From Limisphaera sp. (GTDB taxonomy: Bacteria > Verrucomicrobiota > Verrucomicrobiia > Limisphaerales > Limisphaeraceae): 64,000 nt of DNA. The position numbers were made by a program, and so were the translations under genes. The stretch spans positions 62,001 through 126,000 of the forward strand of contig JANWVC010000007.1 of the NCBI GenBank assembly GCA_025057755.1, read 5' to 3'. Of this stretch, positions 48,778 to 57,960 are shown piece after piece; the stretch's first letter is position 1, and every line of letters begins with the position of its first letter. The notes beneath the pieces are model-generated. The model saw only the letters and a program-made list of their open reading frames with translations. It was not told the DNA's origin and searched no databases.

Positions 48778-49788
48778 ATGGACCTCAAAACCACCTACCT
48801 GGGCCTTACGCTGGACCACCCCTTGGTGCCCTCGGCCGGACCGCTCACGCAAAAACTGGACGATGTGAAACGTCTGGAGGACGCCGGCGCGGCCGCGGTG
48901 GTCTTACACTCACTTTTTGAAGAGCAATTGCGCTTGGAAACAGCTGAGCTGGATTATCACTTATCGCACGGGGTGGAGAGTTATCCTGAAGCGCTAACTT
49001 ACTTCCCGGAACCTTCCGAGTTTCGGCTGGGGCCGGAAGACTATCTGGAACTGATCTCGGCCGCCAAACGGGCAGTACGCATTCCTGTGATCGCCAGCCT
49101 GAACGGCTCCACCATGGGCGGATGGACCGATTACGCCCGGAAAATGCAGGAGGCTGGTGCAGATGCTTTGGAACTCAACATCTACAATATTCCGACCAAC
49201 CCGGATCAAAGCTCGGCGGAAATCGAGGAAACGTACGTTGAGATCGTCCGTGCCGTGCGCAACGTGGTTAACATTCCGGTGGCGGTTAAGCTCAGCCCTT
49301 TCTTCACGAATTTCGCGTACACTGCCAAGCGCTTCGTCGCAGCTGGAGCCGATGGTCTGGTGTTGTTCAACCGGTTTTATCAGCCGGACATTGATCTGGA
49401 GACGTTGGAGGTCCGACCGAACGTGCTGCTGAGCACGCCCATGGCCATGCGGTTGCCTCTGCGTTGGATTGCCATCTTGTACGGCCGTATTCATGTGAGC
49501 TTCGCTGCTACGAGCGGAGTTCATCGAGCGACTGATGCCGTGAAACTGCTCATGGCTGGAGCCGATGTCACCATGATGTGTTCGGCTTTGCTGCGGCACG
49601 GCCCGCAACACCTGGCCACTGTAAAGCGCGATCTAATTGCCTGGCTGGAGGAGCATGAATACGAATCGGTGGCCCAGCTCAAAGGCAGCCTGAGTCAGAA
49701 AAATTGTCCTGATCCTAGTGCGTTCGAACGAGCTCAGTATATGCGGGCTATAAGTAGTTATCCCATTCCGCCAGCCCGCAGCGTGTGA
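48778..49788 (+). CDS. Dihydroorotate dehydrogenase-like FMN protein
   Basis: A 336-residue TIM-barrel flavoprotein of the dihydroorotate dehydrogenase-like group. Visible: TTYLGLTLDHPLVPSAGPLT (N-terminal strand and phosphate-side loop), VVLHSLFEEQL, IPVIASLNGSTMGGWTDYA, ADALELNIYNIPTNPD, IPVAVKLSPFFTNF, ADGLVLFNRFYQPDID and the C-terminal GVHRATDAVKLLMAGADVTMMCSALL. Several of the orotate-binding residues of true PyrD are not apparent, so pyrimidine synthesis is not assured. It begins about 80 bases after nifJ, on the same strand, a recurrent pairing in other genomes that suggests ferredoxin-linked redox work. The ATG at 48778 is used; an earlier frame overlaps nifJ. Confidence 0.9.
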   Translation: MDLKTTYLGLTLDHPLVPSAGPLTQKLDDVKRLEDAGAAAVVLHSLFEEQLRLETAELDYHLSHGVESYPEALTYFPEPSEFRLGPEDYLELISAAKRAVRIPVIASLNGSTMGGWTDYARKMQEAGADALELNIYNIPTNPDQSSAEIEETYVEIVRAVRNVVNIPVAVKLSPFFTNFAYTAKRFVAAGADGLVLFNRFYQPDIDLETLEVRPNVLLSTPMAMRLPLRWIAILYGRIHVSFAATSGVHRATDAVKLLMAGADVTMMCSALLRHGPQHLATVKRDLIAWLEEHEYESVAQLKGSLSQKNCPDPSAFERAQYMRAISSYPIPPARSV

Positions 49789-50508
49789 GGGCACGCGCAG
49801 GACATTGGTGCGCGCTGCGCAGCTTAAAAAGAAAGGCAGGTTTTAAATCAGCAGCCTGTGACGGGTTAACCCCCAAGATTTGCAAACGGCCGTTCATCAG
49901 GGGCTCCCGGTGGTTAGTACGTCATGGGCCTGTGTGGTAACTCATTTTGCGAAACGAACTTCATATAATGTCCAGATAGACCGTCGCGGGGGACGGACGT
50001 GCGATTGTGGCACTATACCTCGGGCGACTGCAATTGCTAAGGCTTCAAACGGCTCGCCCGCACAATCCTGTGTCGTACAACCCATGACTGCGTGGGGAAA
50101 GGCATCTCCTCAACGTTCCATTGCTGGAGGCAAAGCCTCAATGCAAGGGCGTGCTCAGCATGCACGTCAGGCCCGGAACTGGGCAGCGTCCACCCCGCTG
50201 CCGCGTGATGACAAACCTCACCTGTCCGTTACTCCCGCAGGGAACGTTTCATTTTCGGGTCGCCGCGACGTGTGTCACTATCGAGTCGGACGCCTCGGCA
50301 TTGCCGGGTTAAAAAGCCGGTTCAGGCTCGCCCAGGGCATGCTGTGGCTGAATGACCGAAAGCAGTGCCGGCGGAGAACCTGATGGTGACGGCTGTCCAT
50401 GGCAAAAAGCTGCACGTCGTCAAGTGGAGAGGCAGGATCCGGCTTGCTGGCTGGCCTGGAATGGGACCTCTCTGTTCAAGATTCGTTGCTTTTGTTTTAC
50501 TGCCGATT
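49789..50508. other. Intergenic region before nagB
   Basis: About 720 bases. A plus-strand frame (49880-50383) is open for 167 codons but has no motif and a composition like a chance frame. No tRNA, terminator or repeat identified. If the nagB start is further upstream (50365 or 50461) the gap is correspondingly shorter. Confidence 0.45.
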
Positions 50509-51309
50509 GTGGAAGTGATCCTTCAGCCGACGCCGGAATCCGTGGCACGCCTCGCGGCACGGATTGTTGCCCGAGAACTGAAGGCTCGTCCTGACCTTGT
50601 GCTGGGTCTGGCCACTGGGCGTACCATGGAAGGCCTCTATCGTGAATTGATCCGGCTCCATCGTCAGGAGGGACTCGATTTTTCCCGATGTCGGATCTTC
50701 AGCTTGGACGAATACGTGGGGGTCTCAGCCAATGACCCGCGTTCGTTCCGACACTGGATCCACGAGCAGCTTCTCTGTCACGTGAACGTAACGAGTGAAA
50801 ACATTCACTTGCCGGATGGCATGGCGCCCGATCTGGAGGAGGAATGCCGGCGCTATGAGGCAAAGATTCGGGAGGTCGGCGGGATTGATCTCCAGTTGTT
50901 AGGCATTGGACGGGCTGGCCACATTGGATTTAATGAGCCGCTTTCTTCGCTCCGATCCCGGACGCGGGCTAAGGCCCTTACGCCTGTGACGGTCCAGCAA
51001 AACGCCGCGTGGTGCGGTGGCGAAGAACATGTGCCGCGCCGGGCAATCACCATGGGTGTGGGCACGATCCTGGAGGCGCGTTGGTGCTTATTGCTGGCCG
51101 TGGGGATGGAAAAAGCTGAAATCGTGGCGCGGGCTGTGGAAGGTCCGCTCACCAGCATGGTGCCGGCCTCTGCCTTGCAATTGCATCCGCGCTGTACGGT
51201 CATCGTGGACGAAGCAGCGGGCGCGCGGCTGACTCTAAAGGAATACTGCCGTTGGTTATTTGAGCATGAGCCGGAGTGGGAATGGTGCCGCAACGCAAGC
51301 CTGTTCTAG
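50509..51309 (+). CDS. nagB: Glucosamine-6-phosphate deaminase
   Basis: Converts glucosamine-6-phosphate to fructose-6-phosphate and ammonia in amino-sugar catabolism. From the GTG at 50509 the protein reads MEVILQPTPESVARLAARIV, the family start; a longer in-frame extension to 50365 is not conserved. Motifs: VLGLATGRTMEGLY, FSLDEYVG with catalytic Asp67, GIGRAGHIGFNEP with His138 and Glu143, SRTRAKALTPVTVQ, and RAITMGVGTILEAR. Odd point: position 136, Asp141 in E. coli NagB and often Asn elsewhere, is Ala. I see no good ribosome site at 50509, so the start is uncertain. It is convergent with the cytochrome gene, whose end lies 11 bases away. Confidence 0.9.
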   Translation: MEVILQPTPESVARLAARIVARELKARPDLVLGLATGRTMEGLYRELIRLHRQEGLDFSRCRIFSLDEYVGVSANDPRSFRHWIHEQLLCHVNVTSENIHLPDGMAPDLEEECRRYEAKIREVGGIDLQLLGIGRAGHIGFNEPLSSLRSRTRAKALTPVTVQQNAAWCGGEEHVPRRAITMGVGTILEARWCLLLAVGMEKAEIVARAVEGPLTSMVPASALQLHPRCTVIVDEAAGARLTLKEYCRWLFEHEPEWEWCRNASLF

Positions 51310-51320
51310 GCCAGGTGGCC

Positions 51321-53642
51321 TTAGGGTGGACCGGACCCGGCACGCAACATGATTTTCAGATCGGAGGCATCCATACCCAGTTCCCGAGCCCGCAGCGCGG
51401 CCGTCCGGGCATCGGCCCAACGCCCTAATCGGGCCAATAATACGGCGCGTGCGTACGGGATGCGCGGATTGTGCCTGTCTAGGGCTTCGGCTCGGAGGAG
51501 GTCTTCCAAGCCGCCTTCTACATCTCCTTGTGCGGCGCGGGCCAAGCCCAGGTTGTACCACGCAGCTGTGTGACGGGGATCATATTCCGTGGCTTTGTGC
51601 AGCGATTCCCGAGCACTGGCAATGTCACCTGCTTCGTATTGCGCCAGACCGAGTCGGAAATGCACGTCGGCATTGGTAGGCGTCAAGCGCATGGCTTCCA
51701 TAAGGTGCCGCACGGCAAGGTGACTCTCACCCACCTCGCTCAAAACTGTGGCCAATGCCACGCGGAGAGCTGCCGAACCTGGATCCCAAGCTACAGCTTG
51801 CTCCAAGGCAGATCTGGCCTTATGGCCAGAGCCTCGCTCCCATGCACAGAGAGCCTGGTGGAATTGACCCCAAGGTTGATCAGCATGGTAGTCGAGGTGG
51901 GTCTGAAGTTCCCTCATGGCCGGATGGTCTGACTTAAGTGTGCTTCTTAAAGCCCATGCGGCGGCGATCCGAACATTCCGTGCCGGATCGGCTAAAGCGC
52001 TGCGCCATAGTTCCTGGGGCTGCGCAACGTTGCGTTCTTCGGCCTGTTCTAGCGCGCGGACGGCAGCTTCGCGAACCAGGGCCGAAGAGGCCTGAAGCGC
52101 ATTCTCAAGGGCACGCAAAACTTCGGGTTGGCCTGCGTATGGGCCGAGGAATCGTACCAACACACTTTGCCAGTACACGTTTGTTTCCTGACTTAGACAG
52201 CTCAGCAGCGATCGCCAGGCCTCTGCCTCGCCACCTCGGGCCTGGACCACTGCCTCGGTTCGAGCTCGTGCTCGTTCCAAACGGTTTTCTCGAAACCATT
52301 GCCGCAGGTGATGAAGGGCCCAGGCGGCAGTGTGATGGGTATGACAACGATTGCAGGCATTCGGGATCCCGAATCGCAGGGTCATCCAAGGATCCGGAAG
52401 CGTGAACCCGTGATCATGACGGGGATGTCGCTGCATGTAGGTTGTCACCGGCATATGACATTGCACGCACTGGTCGCCTGCAGAGCCTGGCGGATGACGT
52501 GAGTGCGTGAGTGGATCAATGGCCGGCGCACCGGCATGTTGTCCGGCAGCATGACACTGTAAACAAAGCAGATTGCCGGGAGCAACGAGCCGACCGCTGT
52601 GCGGTTCATGACAATCTAGACAAGTAACACCGGCTGCATGCATGCGGCTGCCGAGGAAAGCTGCCCACTCGAAGTTTTCCTCACGGACCTGGCCATCCGG
52701 ATAAAAGGTGTCTGTAGCGTCCACGGTGGCCAGCAGGTAATGATCCTCGAATTTCTCGCCCGGCCGGAACTGCCCGGTCAACTCGGTCCGTCGGCTGTGG
52801 CAACTGGCACAAATGTCCAACAACTGTCTTGTGGTCCAACGGGGCAAGGTCGGATCGGGTTCTTTGCCCGCGGTTTGACGTTGCCAACGTACATGATCGT
52901 ACATTGGACCATGGCACGCCTCACAGCCCACCCCGCGTTCAGCCAAAGTGGTGGCGTAGCGATCGGTGGTCGTATCGTAGTTTTTCCGGACGGCGGTGTT
53001 GTGGCACTGGGCGCACATGGAATTCCAATTCAAGCCGCGGCCGGTCCAGTGGCCCCACTCGCCTGGTTGCCGGGCTTCAGCGCCGAAGACATGAAACCAC
53101 TCTTGCGTGCGAGGATCATAAGCGACGGGTAGAACCTGCAGTCGACCTCCCGGGAAGGGCACGAGATACTGAACCATGGGATCCACACCGATGGCACGGG
53201 AAATCTTGTGGACGTTTATCCGGCGAAGCTCGTGGGCAGTTCGCACGCAAAGCATGTCGTGGGCTGAAGCCAGTTGAAAGAGTTCGCCCCCCGCGAACAT
53301 CGTGGACGGCGGCTTAAACGCTTCCCGGTCACGAACCGGATGTAGCTCGCGTTCAGCCCGGGCATGGTGTGAATAAACCCACTCGCCGTATGCTTGCTCA
53401 TGACATTCGGCACAGGTGTGCGACCCGGCATAGCGAGCAAACGCCACACGATCCTCGCGCGACAAATGGGCCGGCGTGTCTAGTGCTCCGGAGGTCATAC
53501 CCACGCGCCGCGCGGAGTCGGATGATAAGAAGAGGCTGAGAAATCCCAGGCACGTCACCAAGCCGGCCAAGCCTCGACCGCTACGACAAGGGCGGCCCGG
53601 CGGCACACGGGTTGAATCATGCATTCGATGCATTATCTCCAT
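51321..53642 (-). CDS. Octaheme c-type cytochrome with HEAT and TPR repeats
   Basis: An exported multiheme cytochrome of 773 residues. An N-terminal hydrophobic segment (GLAGLVTCLGFLSLFLS, about 24-41) serves as signal or anchor. Eight CXXCH motifs start at Cys77, 210, 240, 278, 341, 360, 392 and 430. The region to about 440 resembles cytochrome c554/NrfA-like multiheme families (TCAECHEQAYGEW, VTCLDCHEPHSG). HEAT-like repeats follow (about 500-580, LVREAAVRALEQAEE, VRIAAAWALRS), then TPRs (about 620-760, DVHFRLGLAQYEAGDIASARESLHKATEYDP, AAWYNLGLARAAQGD). Such fusions of hemes with repeats are seen in environmental bacteria. The electron partner is unknown. Start at 53642 is provisional (ATGs at 53633 and 53624). 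Confidence 0.85.
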   Translation of the reverse strand: MEIMHRMHDSTRVPPGRPCRSGRGLAGLVTCLGFLSLFLSSDSARRVGMTSGALDTPAHLSREDRVAFARYAGSHTCAECHEQAYGEWVYSHHARAERELHPVRDREAFKPPSTMFAGGELFQLASAHDMLCVRTAHELRRINVHKISRAIGVDPMVQYLVPFPGGRLQVLPVAYDPRTQEWFHVFGAEARQPGEWGHWTGRGLNWNSMCAQCHNTAVRKNYDTTTDRYATTLAERGVGCEACHGPMYDHVRWQRQTAGKEPDPTLPRWTTRQLLDICASCHSRRTELTGQFRPGEKFEDHYLLATVDATDTFYPDGQVREENFEWAAFLGSRMHAAGVTCLDCHEPHSGRLVAPGNLLCLQCHAAGQHAGAPAIDPLTHSRHPPGSAGDQCVQCHMPVTTYMQRHPRHDHGFTLPDPWMTLRFGIPNACNRCHTHHTAAWALHHLRQWFRENRLERARARTEAVVQARGGEAEAWRSLLSCLSQETNVYWQSVLVRFLGPYAGQPEVLRALENALQASSALVREAAVRALEQAEERNVAQPQELWRSALADPARNVRIAAAWALRSTLKSDHPAMRELQTHLDYHADQPWGQFHQALCAWERGSGHKARSALEQAVAWDPGSAALRVALATVLSEVGESHLAVRHLMEAMRLTPTNADVHFRLGLAQYEAGDIASARESLHKATEYDPRHTAAWYNLGLARAAQGDVEGGLEDLLRAEALDRHNPRIPYARAVLLARLGRWADARTAALRARELGMDASDLKIMLRAGSGPP

Positions 53643-54159
53643 TACACAGAGAGGCCTTTCCGCTTGCCCGGGAGTGATTAAAGCAAACGGTCATGAACAT
53701 CTGCAAACTCCGGTCCTTCGGCCGACCACGGAGAGTTTGGCCATTTTATATTTCCCCTTTCTCCGGCGGTTTCGGGGCGACGGACGTTTGGTGCCGATCA
53801 GTATGCCCCAGGCACGTGGTCCCTGGGGGGTCAGGAACGCGCCGACGGCTTCTGCATAGGATGAGTTCTGGCAAGCGCATGATTTCAAGCGATCGATTGG
53901 GCAAATAGGGTCTTCGAGCTTAGATAGCTCTCCACGGCCGGTCGCTCCTGTGGTTCCCGCTTGGATTTGGCAGTGACACCATCGCTCCCAATGCTGCTGA
54001 GCCGTGGGCTTCATTGAAAGGATGTGGATCGCTTCATGCCAATTACGCCGGCGTGGTTGTGCCAACGACCCTGGGCGAAACCGGCGTCCCGGGGTTAACC
54101 TCGTGGGAAGCCATCAATAGCGGCGTGTGTGTTTGAAGAGATTGGTCTATCGTGGAGAC
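53643..54159. other. Intergenic region between the cytochrome and rsmD
   Basis: About 517 bases between divergent genes. Short frames on both strands (at most 127 codons) show no recognisable sequence. Promoters for both flanking genes should be here. No RNA gene or hairpin terminator is evident. Confidence 0.5.
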
Positions 54160-54750
54160 ATGCGGATTGTTGGTGGTTCTGCCGGCGGATTGATTTTGAA
54201 AGTGCCTCGCGGGTTGGCGGTTCGACCCACGCCCGATCTGGTGAAACAGGCGATTTTCAACAGCTTGGGCACGCGGGTGTTGGATGCGGAAGTGCTCGAG
54301 CTTTTCGCGGGTACTGGCGCCCTAAGTTTGGAGTGTATCAGTCGCGGTGCACGTCTGGCGGTGTGCGTTGAGAAATCGCCGCGTCACGCGGCTTGCTTGC
54401 GTGAGAATTGGCGTCGAGCCGGTTTTGAGCCAGAGAAGCTCGAGCTGCGGATTCAAGATGTCTTTGCGGCCATCGAACCATTGTTGTTGGCTGGCCGGCG
54501 ATTCGACCTGGTTTTGGCCGATCCACCCTACGGCCCCAAAACCAGAGGTCCTCGTTCCCAATCGGTTGCGCAACAGTTGCTGGATCACCCTTGGTTGCCG
54601 AGACTCTTGCGGCCAGGGGGACGGTTCATACTCGGTCATGCCCGTCGGGATGAGGTGCAAGTGCCCTGCCTGTGGCGCGAGGTCAAAATGATGCGTCACG
54701 GCGACAGTGTCGTACGCTTTCTAGAGTTCCAAGACACCGGTGCAGATTGA
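54160..54750 (+). CDS. rsmD: 16S rRNA (guanine(966)-N(2))-methyltransferase RsmD
   Basis: Methylates G966 of 16S rRNA in the small subunit. The 196-residue product begins MRIVGGSAGG, then RPTPDLVKQAIFNSLG (the N-terminal RsmD signature), the SAM-binding VLELFAGTGALSLECISRGA, AVCVEKSPRHA, and the catalytic DPPYGPK with the typical NPPY/DPPY pattern. FDLVLADPPY fixes the family. I chose the ATG at 54160, two bases after a GGAG that is close but plausible; an in-frame ATG at 54127 adds eleven unconserved residues. It is convergent with hypB, 23 bases apart, with no functional connection. Identification secure. Confidence 0.93.
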   Translation: MRIVGGSAGGLILKVPRGLAVRPTPDLVKQAIFNSLGTRVLDAEVLELFAGTGALSLECISRGARLAVCVEKSPRHAACLRENWRRAGFEPEKLELRIQDVFAAIEPLLLAGRRFDLVLADPPYGPKTRGPRSQSVAQQLLDHPWLPRLLRPGGRFILGHARRDEVQVPCLWREVKMMRHGDSVVRFLEFQDTGAD

Positions 54751-54773
54751 TTGCATGAATGCGGTGCGGCGCT

Positions 54774-55637
54774 TCAGTATGGCTCGAGTCGGACTCTGCG
54801 ATGCTCCGCCTGCAAAAAATCTAGCCAAGCGTCCATGCCTGTGCCAGTACGGGCAGATAGCTCAAAAATCCGCGCATGATGACTGATGCGCTCCAAGTTG
54901 GTTAGAGCCGTCGTCCGGTCGAAACCGACCGCCTCCGCTAAGTCGATCTTGGTCACAATCGCCACATGGGCGGAGTGGAATAGCGGCGGATACTTGAGCG
55001 GTTTGTCCTCGCCCTCGGTCACAGAGAGCAACACCACACGCAGGTCCTCGCCGAGGTCGAAATCAGCCGGACAAACCAAGTTGCCCACGTTTTCCAAGAT
55101 CAGCACGTCCAGAGCGTCAAGGTTCAGATGCCGCACCGCTCGCCGGACCATCTCGGCGTCCAAGTGGCAAACCGTGCCCGTTGTTACTTGCACGACCGGG
55201 ACCCCGGTTGCTCGCAGCCGGGCTGCATCCCGGTCAGTGGCCAGGTCGCCGACCACCACGCCACATCGTAACTGCCCCTGCAAACCGACGGCGGTCCGTT
55301 CGATCAGCGTGGTCTTACCCGCACCTGGGGCTGAAACCATGTTCAACACGAGCAATCCTTTGGCTCGAAAGAAGCCTCGATTACGTTCTGCCAATCGTTG
55401 GTTTTTCTCCAATAATGAGCGATGCAAGGAAAGGGGGTGACCCACTCGGGCCGAAGGGGGCTCATGGCTGTGGGGCATCCCAGAGTCTCCGGGCTGATGC
55501 ATGGACGTCTGTGTGGGACGACACTCTGCAACCGGTTCTTCCCGCGTGGGCCCGTGCGTCAGAGAATCAGACCCGGAATGCAAACTGCCCTCCCTCCATG
55601 TTGGCCCTTGATCACCACAGCCGCATTCGATGCACAT
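54774..55637 (-). CDS. hypB: Hydrogenase/urease nickel incorporation GTPase HypB
   Basis: GTPase that helps insert nickel into [NiFe] hydrogenase, working with HypA. The N-terminus MCIECGC is the CxxCGC high-affinity nickel motif found in E. coli-type HypB. A His-poor linker follows, then the GTPase domain: Walker A SAPGAGKTTLIERT, GVVVGDLATDRDAARLR, GTVCHLDAEMV (metal site), VLILENVGNLVCPADFDLG, LLSVTEGEDKPLKYPPLFHSA and the NKxD-type TKIDLAEAVGF. ELSARTGTGMDAW ends the fold. It is directly downstream of hypA, 6 bases apart. No hydrogenase structural gene, hypC-F or urease gene is in the window, so the client enzyme must be encoded elsewhere. Identification secure. Confidence 0.94.
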   Translation of the reverse strand: MCIECGCGDQGPTWREGSLHSGSDSLTHGPTREEPVAECRPTQTSMHQPGDSGMPHSHEPPSARVGHPLSLHRSLLEKNQRLAERNRGFFRAKGLLVLNMVSAPGAGKTTLIERTAVGLQGQLRCGVVVGDLATDRDAARLRATGVPVVQVTTGTVCHLDAEMVRRAVRHLNLDALDVLILENVGNLVCPADFDLGEDLRVVLLSVTEGEDKPLKYPPLFHSAHVAIVTKIDLAEAVGFDRTTALTNLERISHHARIFELSARTGTGMDAWLDFLQAEHRRVRLEPY

Positions 55638-55643
55638 ACCCGT

Positions 55644-55985
55644 TCACATTACTTCGATGCTCGCTATTTCCAGCTCGCGGCCCTGAAGTAACTCGGCGCG
55701 TGTCTGTCCACAGGCCGGACATCGGGGCCACGGGTCGTCGGTCTGAAACTCTCCCCTGCAAGCGAAGCAGCGCCACACAGCCGGGATGCGTTCCATTTCT
55801 AGACGTGCCCCCTCTGCAGTGGTGCGAGCAGTGACCAGGTCAAACGCAAATTGGAGTGCCTCCGGCACAACCCCGCTCAAAGTCCCTACGCGCAGACGTA
55901 TCCCGGTCACCCGCTGCGCCCCCTGCGCGCTGGCAGCCTCCAATGCCATCCGCACGGCCTCACTCATCAGACCCAACTCATGCAT
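55644..55985 (-). CDS. hypA: Hydrogenase maturation nickel metallochaperone HypA
   Basis: Nickel carrier that partners HypB. From the ATG at 55985 the protein begins MHELGLMSEAV, where Met1-His2-Glu3 form the nickel site; it is 113 residues, as in the family. The zinc domain shows CFACRGEFQTDDPWPRCPACG (two CXXC pairs). IRLRVGTLSGVVPEALQFAFD is also typical. The open frame continues to 56141 in unconserved sequence, which I left out. Together with hypB this is a minimal two-gene nickel module; the window has no matching enzyme. Confidence 0.93.
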   Translation of the reverse strand: MHELGLMSEAVRMALEAASAQGAQRVTGIRLRVGTLSGVVPEALQFAFDLVTARTTAEGARLEMERIPAVWRCFACRGEFQTDDPWPRCPACGQTRAELLQGRELEIASIEVM

Positions 55986-56388
55986 GAACCGCGCTGATGA
56001 TAGCAGCTCTCGCCGCCGTGACCAGATCCAACCTTTCGCAGGCTTTTTCGGTTGTTCGTCGAAAGCGCATACCCGGGCCTCATGGTCGGGCAATCTTTTC
56101 TTACTTCCATCTCTACCTGTCACACAGCCAGATGGAAACATGAGAATGCACTCCCACCATGCCCTTCAAGCCAGTCCAACCCCCCGGGGTTAAACTTTGG
56201 GCCCCTTGATCGCCGTTACGGCAGGGCTACGCCGTGCCAAGCGGTAGGGTGGTCATGACCTGATTTTGAGCCGAGCTTGCCCTAATGAATCGCGCTCGGC
56301 TGAACCGAGATTTAAACGAAACATTGATCAATGAATCGGGACACATTAGTTTGAGTCCAACAGTAGAGGAGACCAAAGGACACGACCT
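55986..56388. other. Intergenic region between hypA and the Gfo/Idh/MocA gene
   Basis: About 400 bases between divergent genes. No gene or RNA recognised. The ribosome site AAAGGA (56375-56380) precedes the ATG at 56389. Confidence 0.5.
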
Positions 56389-57756
56389 ATGCAGAACCAA
56401 CCGACGAGCTTCGCCGTTAAGCCCGCCAGCCGGCGGGAGTTCCTCAGAAAGACCGTGGCCGCTGCAACTGCCGCCGCTGCTGCCCCACTGCTGCGGACCC
56501 CGGTCTACGGGCAGAACCAAGCCCCCTCGGCCAACGTCCTTGGCGCCAACAACCGCCTCGTCGTCGGCTTCATTGGCACCGGCAACATGGGCCAGACTCA
56601 TATTCGAACCCAGAAAGCCCAGGCTAATGTCAACAACATTGCCCTGGCTGCCGTATGCGACGTTTCCAAATACCGTGCGGCCCAGGCCAAGGCGCTGATC
56701 GGGGACGATGTTACAGTTTACCACGATTACCGCAAGCTTTTGGAGCGCAAGGACATCGACGCTGTGACCATTGCCACGGTTGATCATTGGCATGCACGCT
56801 GCACCGTAGATGCCCTCAACGCTGGCAAGCATGTATACGTAGAAAAGCCCATGACCCGTTATTTGGGCGAAGCCTTCGAGGTTTACGACACGGTCAAGAA
56901 AACTGGTAAAATCCTACAAGTTGGTTCCCAAGGGTGTTCCGATCTTAAATGGCACAAGGCAGCCGAATGGATCCGTGAGGGGAAAATTGGTCCCGTAGTG
57001 ATGGCGCAAGGCAGTTACATGCGGAACAATCCCAAAGGCGAATGGAACTACACCATCGAGTCTTGGGCCACGCCGGAGGACATTGATTGGCAGCTCTGGT
57101 TGGGTCCGGTGCACCGTAAGAAACCCTTCAGTGCTGATGATTATTTCCGCTGGCGCAAGTATTATCCCTACTGCGGCGGGCTGCTCAGTGACTTGGTGCC
57201 TCACAAGGCCCATCCCTATATGTTGGCAACGGGCAACCCGCAGTTCCCCATTCGCGTCGCTTGCGTTGGGAGCAAGCCCGTCGGCACAGATAAAAATACT
57301 CAGGGCACCCCGCCCCGCGATGTGCCCGAAATTGTGCAAATCATTGCCGAATTCCCAGACGGCATGGTCATGCACATCACCAGCAGCTCGGTTAACGAAC
57401 AGGGCACCCAGGAGATGATCCGGGGGCACATGGCCACACTCACCATGGCAGGCAACCGGGTGGAGCTACGGCCCGAACGGCCTTTTGCCGATGAGATAGA
57501 CCCGGAGACAAGCGAGCCTTTCCCCGTGGAAAGTGTCGAGGCGCACGAAAAGAACTGGTTCGATTGCATTCGCGCCAACAAGGAACCCAACTGCGGCATC
57601 GAGTTGGCAATCCGGGTTCAAACGATTGTCTCCTTGGCCGAAATTTCCGAGCGTCTGAACGTCCTGTGCTTGTTCGACCCAAAGACCCGTAAAGTGACCA
57701 CGGGCGACGGGCGACCGGTCCCTCTGCCCACTTACGGCTGGTCTGAGCTTTCTTAA
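56389..57756 (+). CDS. Tat-exported Gfo/Idh/MocA family oxidoreductase
   Basis: An NAD(P)-binding sugar or sugar-derivative oxidoreductase. A twin-arginine signal is present (Arg15-Arg16 in SRREFLRK, then an Ala-rich hydrophobic stretch and AAPLLRTPVYG). The Rossmann fold follows from about 58 (LVVGFIGTGNMGQTHI), ALAAVCDVSKYRAAQ, YHDYRKLLERKDIDAVTIATVDHWHA, and the family lysine in HVYVEKPMTRYL. The second domain has SDLVPHKAHPYMLATG. Export of this family with a Tat signal is common in Planctomycetes and Verrucomicrobia. The exact substrate cannot be inferred. Well spaced ribosome site. It is 204 bases upstream of an aldo/keto reductase on the same strand, which may act on related substrates. 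Confidence 0.92.
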   Translation: MQNQPTSFAVKPASRREFLRKTVAAATAAAAAPLLRTPVYGQNQAPSANVLGANNRLVVGFIGTGNMGQTHIRTQKAQANVNNIALAAVCDVSKYRAAQAKALIGDDVTVYHDYRKLLERKDIDAVTIATVDHWHARCTVDALNAGKHVYVEKPMTRYLGEAFEVYDTVKKTGKILQVGSQGCSDLKWHKAAEWIREGKIGPVVMAQGSYMRNNPKGEWNYTIESWATPEDIDWQLWLGPVHRKKPFSADDYFRWRKYYPYCGGLLSDLVPHKAHPYMLATGNPQFPIRVACVGSKPVGTDKNTQGTPPRDVPEIVQIIAEFPDGMVMHITSSSVNEQGTQEMIRGHMATLTMAGNRVELRPERPFADEIDPETSEPFPVESVEAHEKNWFDCIRANKEPNCGIELAIRVQTIVSLAEISERLNVLCLFDPKTRKVTTGDGRPVPLPTYGWSELS

Positions 57757-57960
57757 TCTGCAGGACTGGGCCAACTCCCTGTCGTGCCTCGTTGGCCGCG
57801 GGCCCGGGGCTCTTCTCCCGGAGCTTTTGCGTGGACTCAGGCATCTAGACCGCTAAGGTCGCAGCACAATCAAGGGGGTATCTGCTTTTTGTGGCGGTAC
57901 GTATCTGCCTCTGACCCGTCGGGAATCGCACGTTTAAGATACGAAACACGGTATATCGCC

